Positions 11,421 through 23,960 of a DNA stretch of 64,000 nt are shown here, piece by piece; the first letter of the stretch is position 1; each line of letters begins with the position of its first letter. The stretch spans positions 36,257,001-36,321,000 of the forward strand of contig CM066314.1 of the NCBI GenBank assembly GCA_033807775.1, written 5' to 3'. Under the pieces are notes generated by a model that saw only the letters and a list, made by a program, of their open reading frames with translations, did not search any database and had not been told where the DNA came from. The stretch is from Saussurea involucrata (lineage: Eukaryota; Streptophyta; Magnoliopsida; Asterales; Asteraceae). The position numbers and the translations under genes are program-made.

Positions 11421-14400
11421 ACACTGACTGCGAAGCTACACCAAACTTCTTCCCAACCAACATTCCCCAAACATGGGTTAAGACATACCAAAAGCACTCC
11501 AGATTTTCACCGAGTGCCTCTAAACCAATCAATAATTCCCAGTTCTTTCGAAAACTGTCACTACTCCATTACAATGTAGTCCAATTCAATCTCCTATTGA
11601 AACACACTACCCAAACCATGGGAATATTTTCCCATCCAACTGTTCTCCCGACTTGAGATTGACAATGCTCAAACCTTCTAATCCAATCATCTTAGTTCCA
11701 TTCACCTATCCATCCACTCCTGATCAGCATCGACAACGTACAGTATTCTTTGACATCGCCCCTAGGCCAACCACTACACTCTCGGGTCTGTAGCACGCCC
11801 AACCACACACTTGTAATCTCTTCGTTCAAACGTACTACTCATCCAAAATACTCTCTTTAATAGAATACGACTCTACTCGAGTTACCACCGCAATAACCCG
11901 AATCTCTAAACGGAGACTTATCACTCCTTTCGCCGACATTACACACTATCACTCTCCTAACGTTACCGCATTCTCACCACCACATAACATTCATCAAAGG
12001 AAGAACGCCCTCCTACCAAAATAGCGTTCGCCTGGCACAATTGCGTTTCCTCAAAATCACCGATCACACGTGCCTTAACAGTTACAAATCAACGGTCCAA
12101 ACTCCCAACAATCGCTAAGCCATAGTTCCATTCTATACACAATTATGTCCTTCGCCCAAATCCACCGAATGGTTTCACTAACTAGGAATTGCCTCCAACG
12201 TTCACCTGTCCTCCCACACGGAGGAGTGACCAAGCTCATTCTAACTATCTCACTTATTCGGACACTGAACAACACGCTCGTGTGAAACATTCTCCTCGAC
12301 GATATCGCATCTAATCCCACGGTCTCTCAACTAGAGCACCACATTCGACCACCTGTTCCCATCCTAACTTGATACATTAAAGATCCCTCAAAAGAATGAC
12401 TCACCCACAAGCACCAACTTTTAGACCAGTCGCATGAACTTAGCTTTCTCAACTCATTAACCATGACATAAACAACAATCCCTTATCTTATGCCTTAAAA
12501 AGAACAGTTCTTCAACTATAGTCCGCCCAATCAATGTCTCACGACATCTTCTTACCGCGAGTCTGTCTATACTCGATCTGTCATACCGTCATCATCTTTT
12601 CTCATGCTTACACAGACTTCCCATCACACATCGCTACAGTCTAAAAGAACGGCTTCTCCAAAATTATCAGTCAAGACCTTTAGCCAAGTTCTCATAAGGT
12701 ACTTAACATCAAGAACTACCAAGAGTTCCTAACTCTCTAACACCGCCGACCCGCTCATTGTATTTCATTACATCCACGGAATGCCCTAACGTTCCTGACA
12801 AGCTTCACGACGAAGCACTACAGCTTAATGGGTACAATATCCTGATCTACAATCAAGTGAAGTATGAAAAACTCACCCAAAATCCAATGGGATCGAGAAG
12901 AACAAGGGTTCTCCTTTCATCCCGTTACCATCCGCAACTCAATCTCTTGATCTCAACCTAGTATTAACGTATACCGCCCTCAAAACCACACACTTCAACC
13001 AAACATATTCACTACCTTTGACTACTCCATTATTACGGCAATTCATCATTACATCTAAGACTTACACGTTTCTTCGGTACTAAATGCTACCACTTCCTCA
13101 CGCCACTATCGCACCACGCGACCCCATTGCAACAAGCTAACATGATGCCTTTCCACACACAGAAGATATTACTACTCTCATGCCACCCATAACCCGATTC
13201 CACATGAAGCAAAAACGTTTCCCGACTTTGCCTTTCCCGGGTCTCGACGAATCACCTGTCAAGATCAACTTATTCAAAGCGCACCCCTTCGATTACCCTA
13301 ACATTTCGTTCTTATATGGATCATCATACCCTATAAGAAAATCACTTAAGCAATCACGATCTCTTACTTTTGTACACTCACACAAGGTGGTCAAACGTCA
13401 CGTTGGATACCTACCTTTCTCCAACCAACTTCTTACCTCTTTGTAAGAAAACTCAACAAGATAGCCACACTATAGCTACTTCTCCAATACCAACCTCCCA
13501 ACAGCTAACCAACAAAACGGTCACTGATTCGACATCGACAATCGACATGCAATTGTCCAGTCGCCTCACGACGAACAAGGATTCTCGAAAGAATCTATTT
13601 CTCCTAACTCCCGAATCAGTTCTCGTTCCTCGTTAGCTCCTCACAATCTATCTCTGCTGTGCTAGACACGTTACACATAAGCTAATCATCCAAAACCTCA
13701 ATGGACATCCCAACCACATCGGTGATCTTCCGTTCTCCCAATGCCTTCACTAGGTATTCCTATTCCATACCATTTACACAATTCAAACGACCTCATCCAC
13801 CCACACCCAACGGGTTCACTCTCACGTTTCAATCTCCTGACAAAACCTCCACATTAATGGACTACATGATGATTTCATTCTTTCCTGACCATCTAGGATT
13901 CCTAACACAACCCACTTCGTCCTACGCCTTATAACCAACTTATACCCCACCGTTCTCCCTCGAGAGACTAGACACAAGATCTTTCTTAGCAAGATCTAAT
14001 TATCAAACCATCTCAGTACTCCAACTCGAAACCGAAAACATTACATTAGGTAACGTAACGCTACTGATTACTATTCCACCAACAGAAACACCTTGGCCAT
14101 TTCAACTTTACCGCGATTAAAACTATTCTCACATATCCCGACAATAGTTCAAACTACACTCATACCAACATTCCAGATTCACTGCCCAAGACTCCAGGTA
14201 TTCACCCATTTACTCTAACGGAACACTATGGTCATAACTTGACCACATCTCATACAACTAGCAATTTAACTCCCAAGGCCCTTTCCTTGGCTTAAATCGT
14301 AACATCCTCCCCCGACCTAGCGAGTTCATAGCCTTCATGCATAATGACACAACGATTGAAATCATTTTTGCGCGCTTTTAAGAAACACGATAGATGCACA

Positions 14401-15598
14401 AATATAAAGCGAGTTTGAGTATGCATGAAACAACATTACTCAAGATGAATAGTAAAATACAACGATCGCAAAGATCACTCACAGGCACTTTTACGATAGT
14501 TCGTAACCCTGTCCATCCAAATCGATGCTGACACCACGTTTGTCTCCAATGAAACCCTTTCGCATATGACCGGAAATTTTTTGAACGAAGCTACTCACCC
14601 AAAGTGGGTCTGTCAACTCCAACACTCGTTTACATGAAAATAACGAGTCAGTACTCATTTTGTTTGTAAAACAAACCTCGCAATAAAATGTTTTCAATAT
14701 TTTCGTAACGAAGATTCTCTCCACCAGAAAAACGTGAAATAATTCGTAAATCACTAAGTTTAAAGCTTTATCGTATAATGAAAACAAGTTTGTCTTTTAC
14801 TTTAAAGAAAACACGCTCGTACGCGTCACTCCTTTCCCAAAACAAGAAAACATATCATACACGTGCATGCTTTTTAACACGAAAGGATCTCGTATAATAC
14901 GTTTAACAACAAAAATGCATGGAATTCAATATGCGAAGGAAGGCTATTCACTCTAACTAAGTCAACCGTTGCACTCACTTTAACTCTTCACTGGTACCAT
15001 ACTATAACCAACGACCGCTTCCTTACTTATGTTACAACTTGAAGTACAAGTGCTCCACCGCCCATTTGATCGACCACTCCTACATGCATACCACAAAACA
15101 ACATTGATCTTTTGCAATCATTAACCTTGCCACTAACCTCTTGACTAAGGAATCCAAGACTAGATTCCCTACTTTATCTTGAACTGAAGCTTTCAAGATG
15201 CCAACATACTTCTCACTTCCTATCCCAGAGAGTTTACCTCTAGACAGCTCATCAACATTCTAGACACACTCCTTCTAGAAGTTACAAACACCACATCACA
15301 AGGGATCTCCCATGACACATCAACTCTTTGCTATCAAGCACAAGGTTAGAACCTTCTACATACTGTCACACTCACCACTCATCCCGACAATAGTGATTGA
15401 TTACACCCATGCACCTGTAGATCCATAATAGCATTGGCCAGATGCTATTTGAATTTACCTTACATGAGGGTTCTCACTACCATTGTCAAGACACCCTACG
15501 ATTATGGTCTTTCTTAATGGCTTCCTATATCTCAGTTGTGCCCCTATTCTCAAGTTTAAGTTTAGGCCCATTCGGTCACCTAAATCCCTTAAACTACG
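11421..15598. other. Internal region of the LARD-like element, no readable gene
   Basis: About 4.2 kb of C-rich, stop-filled sequence on the plus strand. Short open frames up to 98 codons exist but none resembles gag or pol. It probably represents strongly decayed or foreign filler maintained for size and packaging. Confidence 0.6.
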
Positions 15599-15610
15599 GC
15601 TCTGATACCA
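15599..15610 (-). promoter_or_regulatory. Primer binding site, initiator-Met tRNA (LARD-like element)
   Basis: Minus-strand TGGTATCAGAGC two bases from the LTR edge, identical in position and sequence to that of Gypsy-1. Confidence 0.93.
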
Positions 15611-15612
15611 TT

Positions 15613-17286
15613 TGTAACAACCCAAAAATCACTTAACATAAAATATAAGTCACAAGCCCAAAAAGGGTCCTAAATACATCAAGACTCCAACATCAAGTAC
15701 ATTGTTTACGGTCCTCAAGCAAATACAACCGAGATGCTAGCTAAACAAAAACTGGAACTTGACGGTCTTTAATCTCGCACCTTCGCCTCAAGCCTTCTCC
15801 TTCCCCTTAGACGAGGTACCTAAGCCACCCTTTCCTGAAAATGGTTTTTAAGTTTTGAAAGCGAGGGTTAGACCATAAGGTCTAGTGAATTCCCTCCTAA
15901 AAGCGTAACCGCAAAACATTTAAGAAACACTTTTCCATACACATAACACTTGACAAGTTTGAGCTCAAACAAGGGTATACACAGTGGTACGGACCAATAA
16001 CACCTTACAAAGCCAGGCACGGCAACTCAACACCTTACAAAGCCAGGCACGGCAACTCGACACCTTACAAAGCCAGGCACGGCAACTCAACACCTAACAA
16101 AGCCAGGCACGGCAACTCAACACCTAACAAAGCCAGGCACGGCAACTCGGGGGTCCTCCACTGTGCAACCCGACTCTACCACAAGCATAAACACTTAAAA
16201 CATGCTTTAAAACTTACTCGAGGAATATCCTCCTTCCACTTGTAAAATAACACTTTTCATGCATGAGAAAACATAAGATTCATGATAAACAAGTAAACTC
16301 ATTTTCAGACATATCAATTCTTCGCAATTTAGTTTAAAAGATAGAATTAATGCATAAGGGAACTCAACTGCTGCTCGGCTAAACCATACACCACTTGAAT
16401 CTCACTTAACCTCCAAACGACCACCTGAATTGGGGTTAACAAAGGAGGTATTAGACTCCCCAATTATACTCTAAAACATTCTCCACAATGTCCTAAGACA
16501 ATCCCCTAAACCAAGCCTCGAACCCAAGCCCGAACGACCAACGGAGCAGAAAACGAGAATCGCCCAACAGGGACTTACGCGGTTTGCCACGCAGTTTGCA
16601 AACCGCGTGAAAAGCCGCGTAACCCCCTGGTCGAGCATTCTCAGTTCTGCTCACCAGGGTCAGCTCGTAAAACCACTAAAATCCTCCAAAGCTGATTCCA
16701 AAAGATTGGTAACTTCCCAAATCAAACTCTAAAACTATATATACATTAAGGAGACAATTCCCAATACTTAAATCCATCAATTCCTCATTCAAATCATCAT
16801 GAACTACTCTTTTGAAAACACAATTCCTTACTAAAAAGAACTAACTTAAGAACCTCCATTGGAAGGGTGGAATATCACCAAGAGTTCACAAACTCCTCAA
16901 GGGATTCATCCAACACACCCTTCCACTTGGTTTAGTTTCAAAACACTTAAAGAAGAAGAAGATTGCAACAGATTCATACATCAAAGCCCCATTTCTAAGA
17001 CAAAACTAAGAGATTAAGATGGATGTATACCTTAATTGCAAGTTCCTTCAATCCTTCCATGAACCACCTTCTCCAAACCTTCAATGGAGGAAATCTTGAG
17101 CTCTTCTCCTCCCTTGCACTCTTCCAGCCGCAAATGTAGAACAAGAATAGGGTTTTTGGGGTTTTTATCTTATTAAACTTTTTCCTTTCACAATCCAGCC
17201 ACATAACTTCCAGGTTTTTACAAAAAGACCCCAGAATTTCCTTATTTCTGCATTAAAACCATTAAGCTGAAACATGGGGTGTTACA
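15613..17286 (-). repeat. LTR of the LARD-like element (element 5' copy)
   Basis: Same length as the left LTR (1674 bp), TG...CA termini, with about 15 substitutions relative to it. Confidence 0.95.
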
Positions 17287-17655
17287 GTTTCTTTTGTTTT
17301 GGGTAATAACTTAATAAGTTGTCAGATATTCAGATGTATAATGTATTAGTTCAGAAAATATTTTTTTAAAATATATAATATATTTAATAAAATATATAAA
17401 TATTTAAAAATTTAAAAATTTAAAAATTTAAAAATTTTCGTTGAATCCCGCTTTTACCCTTTTACATTAATATATATTATTATTAATATATTATTATTAT
17501 TATTATTAATATTATTTATTTATTTATTATTACTATTATTATATTATTAATATATATTTAATATTATTAATATATATTTAATATTATTATTTATTATTAA
17601 TATTATATTATTTATTCATATATTATTATTAATATATATTAACGTTATTATTATA
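17287..17655. other. AT-rich stretch within CACTA
   Basis: Starts with the continuation of the interrupted 5' exon/promoter (CTTTTGTTTTGGG), then (TTTAAAAA)n and long TTATTA/TATTAA runs to about 17650. No gene seen. Confidence 0.7.
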
Positions 17656-18493
17656 CAGTTAAAGCCCGAAACGGTCCATTAAAGCCGAAAACGGTCCATT
17701 AAAGCCGAAAACGGTCAATTAAAGCTCGAAATGGTATATTAAAGCCCGAAATGGTCTATTGAAGCCCATAACGGTCTATTAAAGCCCAATACGGTTTCAT
17801 TAAAGCGCAAAATGATCAATTAAAGTCCAATACGGTCCATTAAAGGACAATACGATTCATAAATGCCCAATACGGTCCATTAAAGCACAATACGATTCAT
17901 AAAGGCAAATATGTTCCATTAAAGCCCATAACGGTCCATTGAAGCCCATAAAGATCAATAAGTATGTATGTGACGATATATATGAAGTGAATGTATATAT
18001 ATATATATGAACCGTTATAGGTATGTGACTCGCTATACAGTCCATTAAAGCCCGATATGGTCCATTAAAGTCCGATACGATCCATTAAAGCCCAATACGG
18101 TTTATTAAAGCACAATACGATTCATAAAGGCCCAATATGGTCCATTAAAGCCCAAACCGTTCCATAAGGCCATTAAAGTTCAATTGAGTTGATTAAACAC
18201 CTAGTAGATTAGTGAAATCTCAATAGGATCCATTAACGGTCATTTGGATCCAATAAACCCCTGTTGGATTCATTAACGACCATTTAGATCCAATAAACCC
18301 CTGTTGGATTCATTAACGACCATTTGGATCCAATAAACCCCTGTCAGATCCATTTGGCAGCCCAATACGGTTCATTAAAGACCAATATGTTCCATTAAAG
18401 CCCATAACGGTCCATTAAGCCTATAACGGTCCATTAAGCCCATAAAGATCAATAAGTATGTATGTGACGATATATATGAAGTGAATGTGTGTG

Positions 18494-18527
<34 letters not shown>

Positions 18528-19165
18528 AACCGTTATAGGTATGTGACTTGCTATACAGTCCATTATATTCCGATACAGTCCATTAAAGCCCGATACGGTC
18601 CATTAAAGACCAATACGGTTCATTAAAGCCCAATACATCCCATTAAAGTCCATAACGGCACATTAAGCCCACAAGGGTCCATTGAAGCCCAAAATGATCA
18701 ATTAAAGGTCAATACGGTCCATTAAAACACAATACGATTCATAAAGCCCAAACCGTTCCATAAACCCATTAAAGTTCAATTGAGTTGATTAAACACATAG
18801 TAGATCATGGAAACCCCAATAGGATCCATTAACGGCCATTTGGATCCAATAAACCCCTGTTGGATTCATTAACGGCCATTTGGATCTAATAAACCCTTGT
18901 TGGATCCATTAACGGCCATTTGGATTCAATAAACCCCTGTCAGGCCCATTAAAGCCCAAACCGTTCCATAAGCCCATAATGGTCAATTAAAGCCCAATAC
19001 GATTCATTAAAGCTCAATACGTCCCATTAAAGCCCATAACGGCCTGTTAAGCCCATAACGGTCCATTGAAGCCCAAATGATCAATTAAAGGCTAATACGG
19101 TCCACTAAAGCACAATACGTTCCATAAAGCCCATAACGGTCCATTGAACCGAATATATATACCCG
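17656..19165. repeat. 20-bp-unit minisatellite with higher-order structure
   Basis: Dozens of degenerate copies of GGTCCATTAAAGCCCAATAC. A second, roughly 40-bp unit built on GGATCCATTAACGGCCATTT interrupts it near 18220-18350 and 18820-18945. A block containing TATGTATGTGACGATATATA and a (TA)n/(TG)n run occurs near 17944 and again near 18439. A block starting AAAGTTCAATTGAGTTG occurs at 18175 and 18771. This gives a larger period of about 500-600 bp. The array is non-coding and lies inside the CACTA element. Confidence 0.85.
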
Positions 19166-19329
19166 TGTATACTTCAGCTTTGTGAACCGAATGTATATAC
19201 TACGCATTTTAATTTGAAAACCGTGTATTCGCCGATATGTTCTACGATAAAGTAAATTAAGTTTGATTTATCATTAAATATATTTAAATTTTTTTTTTTT
19301 AAGATTTATATAATTAAAATTAATTTTTT

Positions 19330-19998
19330 AATCATATTTTCGGCGAATTTTCGACAGATTTTAAAATTTTATTTTTTTTAAAAAAATTCGGCGGATTTTA
19401 AAAATTATTTTTTATTTTTTTTAAAAATATTTTTGGCGGATTTTAAAAAAATTAATTTTCTTTTAAATTTATTAGATTTATATTTTCGGCGGATTTTAAA
19501 AATTATTTTTTTATCTTTTTTAAAAATATTTTCGGCGGATTTTAAAAAAATTAATTTTCTTTTAAATTTATTAGATTTATATTTTCGGCGGATTTTTAAA
19601 AAATTAATTTTCTTTTAAATTTATTAGATTTATATTTTCGGCGGATTTTCGACGGATTTTAAAAATTATTTTTTTATTTTTTTTAAAAAATAATTTTGGC
19701 GGAGTTTCGGCAGAATTTAAAATAATTTTTTATTTCTTAATTAATTTTTAACTAATTAAAACATTTCCGACGGACCAAAATTAAAAAAATAATTAATTAT
19801 ATTCCGCCGAAAATCCGCCGAAAATATGTCTAGATTTTGAAAAAAAATAAAAAACTCGTTTTTTTGGGTTTTCGGCGGATTTTCGGCGGAAGTCAACGGG
19901 TTTTGACTTTTTTAATTTCCGCCGGAAATCCGCCGAAAAGTTTCAGGCGGAAAATCCGTCGGAAAAATCCGCCGAAAATCTGTGTTTGTTTAGTAGTG
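19330..19998 (-). repeat. CACTA subterminal repeats and terminal inverted repeat
   Basis: Repeated TTTTCGGCGGATTTT motifs (sites for transposase in the CACTA family) separated by AT-rich spacers, in direct and inverted orientation. A perfect 23-bp inverted pair lies at 19802-19824 and 19869-19891 with a 44-nt loop. The end reads CACTACTAAA on the minus strand at 19998, the terminus of the element. Confidence 0.8.
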
Positions 19999-20044
19999 GT
20001 ATCGTGTTCTTCATTACCATAACCCAACACCTATCGAGATGAAT

Positions 20045-20990
20045 CGGGAACCTATCGAGTTTCGATTGTTAACCGATGAACAAAAGAGAGTGCGTCACAT
20101 CTCCACACCTTCACGAGTCACTCAAGTATTATTCTTCATGAATAATGTATCATTCAGTATGAATAATACATCATTCAGGGTGAATAATACACGATTCATG
20201 AATTCATGTATTATTCATCCTGAATACTGTATTATTCATCCTGAATATTGTATTATTCATCATGGATAGTGAATGAACGTTCACCTTTGTTATTCATATT
20301 GAATGTGGAGACCTGAAGATGTGCATACATATTCATAAAGAATAAAACCAAGTTTCGGTTGTGAATCGGAAAACAAAGAGAGCGTGTCATGTGTTCAACC
20401 TTCACGGGTCATTCATATATTATTCAACATGAATAATGTGTTATTCAGGGTGAATAATGTGTTATTTAGGGCGAATAATGTGTTATTCACCCTGAATATT
20501 GTATTATTCATCATGAATATTGTATTATTCATCATGAATAGTGAATGAACGTTCACCTTTGTTATTCATATTGAATGTGGACACCTGAAGATGTGCATAC
20601 ATATTCATAAAGAATAAAACCAAGTTTCGGTTGTGAATCGGAAAACAAAGAGAGTGTGTCATGTGTTCAACCTTCACGGGTCATTCATATATTATTCAAC
20701 ATGAATAATGTGTTATTCAGGGTGAATAATGTGTTATTCAGGGTGAATATTATAATGTGTTATTCAGGGTGAATAATGTGTTATTCAGGATGAATAATAC
20801 ACGATTCATGTTTAATAATACATGAATCAGGAATTCGTGTATTATTCATGCTGAATGTTGTATTATTCAATTTGAATACTGTGTTGTTCGTCATGAATAG
20901 TGAATGAACGTTCCTCTTTGTTATTCATACTGAATATGCACACCAGGAAACGTGCATACATATTCATACCGAATATAACACATACATAGC
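20045..20990. repeat. Three tandem units of about 270-370 bp filled with TGAATAAT / ATTATTCA motifs
   Basis: The repeated frame ACCAAGTTTCGGTTGTGAAT occurs at 20347 and 20619, with a diverged first copy near 20050. Inside each unit several TGAATAAT motifs are followed by inverted ATTATTCA motifs, so each can fold back on itself. The third unit is longer through extra motif copies. No coding sequence seen. Confidence 0.8.
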
Positions 20991-21980
20991 ATTTCACGTA
21001 AAAACGGTTAAAATGAAGAAAAAACTATATCGAGATGGATGTCATATCGAAGAGCACGAAATTCTCGTTTTTTTGATGTAATTTGTTTGATTAAAATATT
21101 AGTAATTTTTAAGATAAATTATTTTAAACTTTAAGAGGGTAAAAGTTTTTTAATTAAAAAAGAAAATAAAAAGTCAAACACGGTAGGCGTTGATTCAAAT
21201 TTCCAGATTTGCCCATAATCACTTCTCAATTGGTTTAATTAAGTTTTAACCATTGATTAGTTTTTCAAATCTTGATCAATGGTTGTGACTTGTCCTCATG
21301 TTCACAATTGAAAATGAGTTTTCATTTGAACCCACCCCTATATATATATATATATATATAGGGTTGAGTTCATTTGTTAACCTCCTATTTTGTGTTAACT
21401 TTATTAACTTCATTCAACCAATAGGAATCCATTTTAGTTGGTGGTTTCAAATTTATATATAACCATTAAATAGGGGCATGGATGGAATTCCATGTTTTTG
21501 TTTTATTACATTGATTTATTAAGGGAGTTATAAAAATCAAAATCTCCTTGATTCTAGCTATATTATTATTTCTCAAATATTTTGTAGTCTGTTCTATCAA
21601 ATTAGTGTTTGAATTCCTATTGTTGCATCATGAACATGAGTGATCAAGGTGTTTTCAACGACGTTGAAGAGAGAGTAGACGTAGATGTTCATTTGAACAT
21701 GAACAAATATAACAAATATATATTGTTCATATAGGTTCACTTAGGCTTATACGAGAACATGAGAACATCATTTTAATATAGTCAATCACAAATGATAAAC
21801 ATGTGATACTAAATCGGAGACGTAGACGACGTTCGACGCCAACCTAGGTTGCGGGCCAAGTCACCCGCACACCACTAGGCCCCCTCACCTATATTATCAC
21901 ATGGGATAAGAGTGTTCTCGCGTTTTCACAAAATAGAGATGTTCTCGTTTTAACCTCCACCTGTAATAACTTTACAAACC

Positions 21981-22034
<54 letters not shown>

Positions 22035-22112
22035 TATATACATGTAAAAGATTGTGTGAGAAGCTGAGGTTAACGTGAGAAATGGATCTACATCTTTGAT
22101 CATTTTTAATCA
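20991..22112. other. Non-coding spacer with microsatellites and MITE-like ends
   Basis: AT-rich DNA with (TA)n at about 21340-21360 and 21981-22004 followed by (GA)n at about 22005-22030. ACCCACCCCTATA...TATAGGGTTGAGTT around 21330-21370 looks like the abutting ends of small non-autonomous elements. No gene recognised. Confidence 0.5.
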
Positions 22113-22117
22113 GATAG

Positions 22118-23945
22118 TGTAACACCCGGAAAATCCTTGTAAGTAATAATAGTCCTAATATTTCTTTATATTTTGACTTCTTAGATTATAAGTGATTTCC
22201 TAAGTAATTTCCGTGATTGTCACTTATTAATTGAGAACTCCCGATAGAAATCAGTAAGTTTATTCCTTAAGGAAATAAATGAAAAATAGATAATAAAGTT
22301 AAATATTAGATTTTATGGATTAGTTGGATGGGTAATTTGAATACGAGTCCAACGGTTCTTTCCGGGGTAAAAACGGAGTTCTAACGAAGAAGTTACGGCT
22401 AAATTAGTGGAAGTTGGATTGATTGGCAAACAGAAGCCGGCGCCGATGGTGTGGCGCCGATGCATCGGCGCGGGTGATCGGCGCCGAGCACCTGACGTGC
22501 CAAAAGGGGGTTAAACCCACCTCTTTATCCCTAGTCATTCATTCATCCTCTCAAATTAGAATTTCTGCTGCTCTTCACTCTTCAGACGATTTCTTCAATT
22601 AAACCTAAGGTAAATCCATTTCTATCAATCCAAATCTAAATCAAGCATCTAGTAAATGAATCTTACCCATTTAAACTTGAATTAGGGCATTTCATCTTCA
22701 TTCTTCTTCTTGGAGCAATTAGGTTCAAGTATTCAAGTTAGGGTGTTAGCAATTGAAGATTTGAGGTGAGTAACTTGAAATTAATTGTTTGTATTACATT
22801 TACATACTATTCCTCATCTTGATTTTTGGTATAGCTAATGGGAAATCTTGAATAAATGCTCTTAATGGTTAAGAGGGAAACAAGAGGAGTTCAAGTAAGT
22901 TTATGTGGCTTAATTGTGTTTATTACTTTGTATGCCATAATAAATGTTGATGTTAAGAGTTTGGTTGGATTATATATCCAAAGTATGTGATATTGAGATG
23001 ATGACTTAATAGATGTCTTAATGATGAATTGATGGCTTAATGGTCAAAATGGACTTATTATTGAATTGTAAACATGGATGTTTATTATTGATATCATATC
23101 GAATATGATTTGATACATATGGTTGTATATGAACTACATGGAAGTAGTATTGATCATGTTAAATGGTTGGACCATTGTTATGTGTTAAATATGCTTGATA
23201 TTATCTAGAATATGATTTATTACATATGGATGTATGTGAACTACATGGAATTAGTATAGATTATGATAAATGGTTGGACCATTGTTAAGTGCTTAATATG
23301 CTTTGAATATTACTTGGATTAACATATTTGGTATTCACATAATTGGAGGAGCACCTAGTAGGCATTGGAGGATATAATCATACATACCGTGGGGTAAATG
23401 TATTTTGTTCATACCTTCGGATACCGTGGGGTTTTCCGTTGTGTTATGCCTTGTGACAATACCGTGGGGTATCAATCAAGGTATATCTTCGATTATGATG
23501 TAACCGGGTAGCGATATGGACCTTCTCCATGGAATCCAATTTGTGAATGTATCGAATTGTTATTCCTACATGCTATGATTATGCTCTATGTGCTATGTGT
23601 AAATCTCACTTAGGCTTTAAAAGCCTAACACTTGTTATGTGTTTTATGTATTACAGATTTTAGTGGTTCCGGACACAAGAAGGTCTAGAACGGGGTTGTG
23701 AGCATGGGATCATTGTTAGAGAGATAAAGATTGGAAGATTGATGATACAACTTTCCGGCATTCTTTGGATATTTGATATCTATAGTAGTGATCAAATAAG
23801 CTAGTGGTCCAATAGTAGTTATGATTAACTAAATCTTTGTATTAATGATTTTGTAATGTTATTTAGGTATACTTTTACTTAAGTAATGTGTACCACTCTT
23901 CCGTTTTATGGAAGTTTTTGTTAACCCTTGTTTTGGGGTGTTACA
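22118..23945 (+). repeat. LTR 1 of the three-LTR element
   Basis: TGTAACACCC to GGTGTTACA. It contains the palindrome GCGCCGATGCATCGGCGC at 22454-22471. A possible splice donor (CCTAAG|GTAAAT) lies near 22610. There is one CTTGAAATT versus CTTGTAATT difference from the other LTRs. Confidence 0.96.
22454..22471. repeat. Perfect 18-bp CpG-rich palindrome in the LTR (copies at 28301-28318, 34150-34167)
   Basis: GCGCCGATGCATCGGCGC sits among further ATCGGCGC/GGCGCCGA half-sites (about 22437-22486). It is conserved in all three LTRs. Confidence 0.93.
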
Positions 23946-23948
23946 AGT

Positions 23949-23960
23949 TGGTATCAGAGC
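23949..23960 (+). promoter_or_regulatory. Primer binding site 1, initiator-Met tRNA
   Basis: TGGTATCAGAGC three bases after the LTR end. Confidence 0.93.

Larger units (their letters stand above)
9563..17286 (-). mobile_element. Non-autonomous LTR retrotransposon (LARD-like, gypsy-derived)
   Basis: Two 1674-bp LTRs (9563-11236 and 15613-17286) flank 4376 bp of internal DNA without a long open frame. The primer site is complementary to initiator-Met tRNA and the polypurine tract is GTTAAGGGGGAGGTGA; both match chromoviruses. The LTRs differ at roughly 15 positions (about 0.9 percent by eye). Flanks share GTTT (9559-9562 and 17287-17290), a likely but imperfect target duplication. It must have moved using proteins from another element. 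Confidence 0.9.
7722..19998 (-). mobile_element. CACTA (En/Spm-type) DNA transposon, right part; continues beyond Gypsy-1 and the left edge
   Basis: The outer end is CACTACTAAACAAACACAG read on the minus strand from 19998, a typical CACTA terminus, followed by CGGCGGATTTT subterminal repeats. Inside are a tandem minisatellite, a 5' exon, an intron and the start of a tnp2 transposase gene on the minus strand, interrupted at 7721 by Gypsy-1. A 7.7-kb LTR element (9563-17286) is also nested inside. The rest of tnp2 and the other terminus must lie left of the window. Joining these pieces into one element is an inference from matching strand, gene order and the TIR. Confidence 0.75.

Noticed and set aside
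11298..14787. Short plus-strand frames in the LARD interior
   Set aside because: Plus-strand frames are antisense to the element and lack recognisable domains. The low stop density comes from C-rich composition.
20116..20970. CRISPR-like look of the regularly spaced ATTATTCA motifs
   Set aside because: Spacers are not unique, the motifs are in both orientations, the context is plant transposon DNA, and no cas gene exists.
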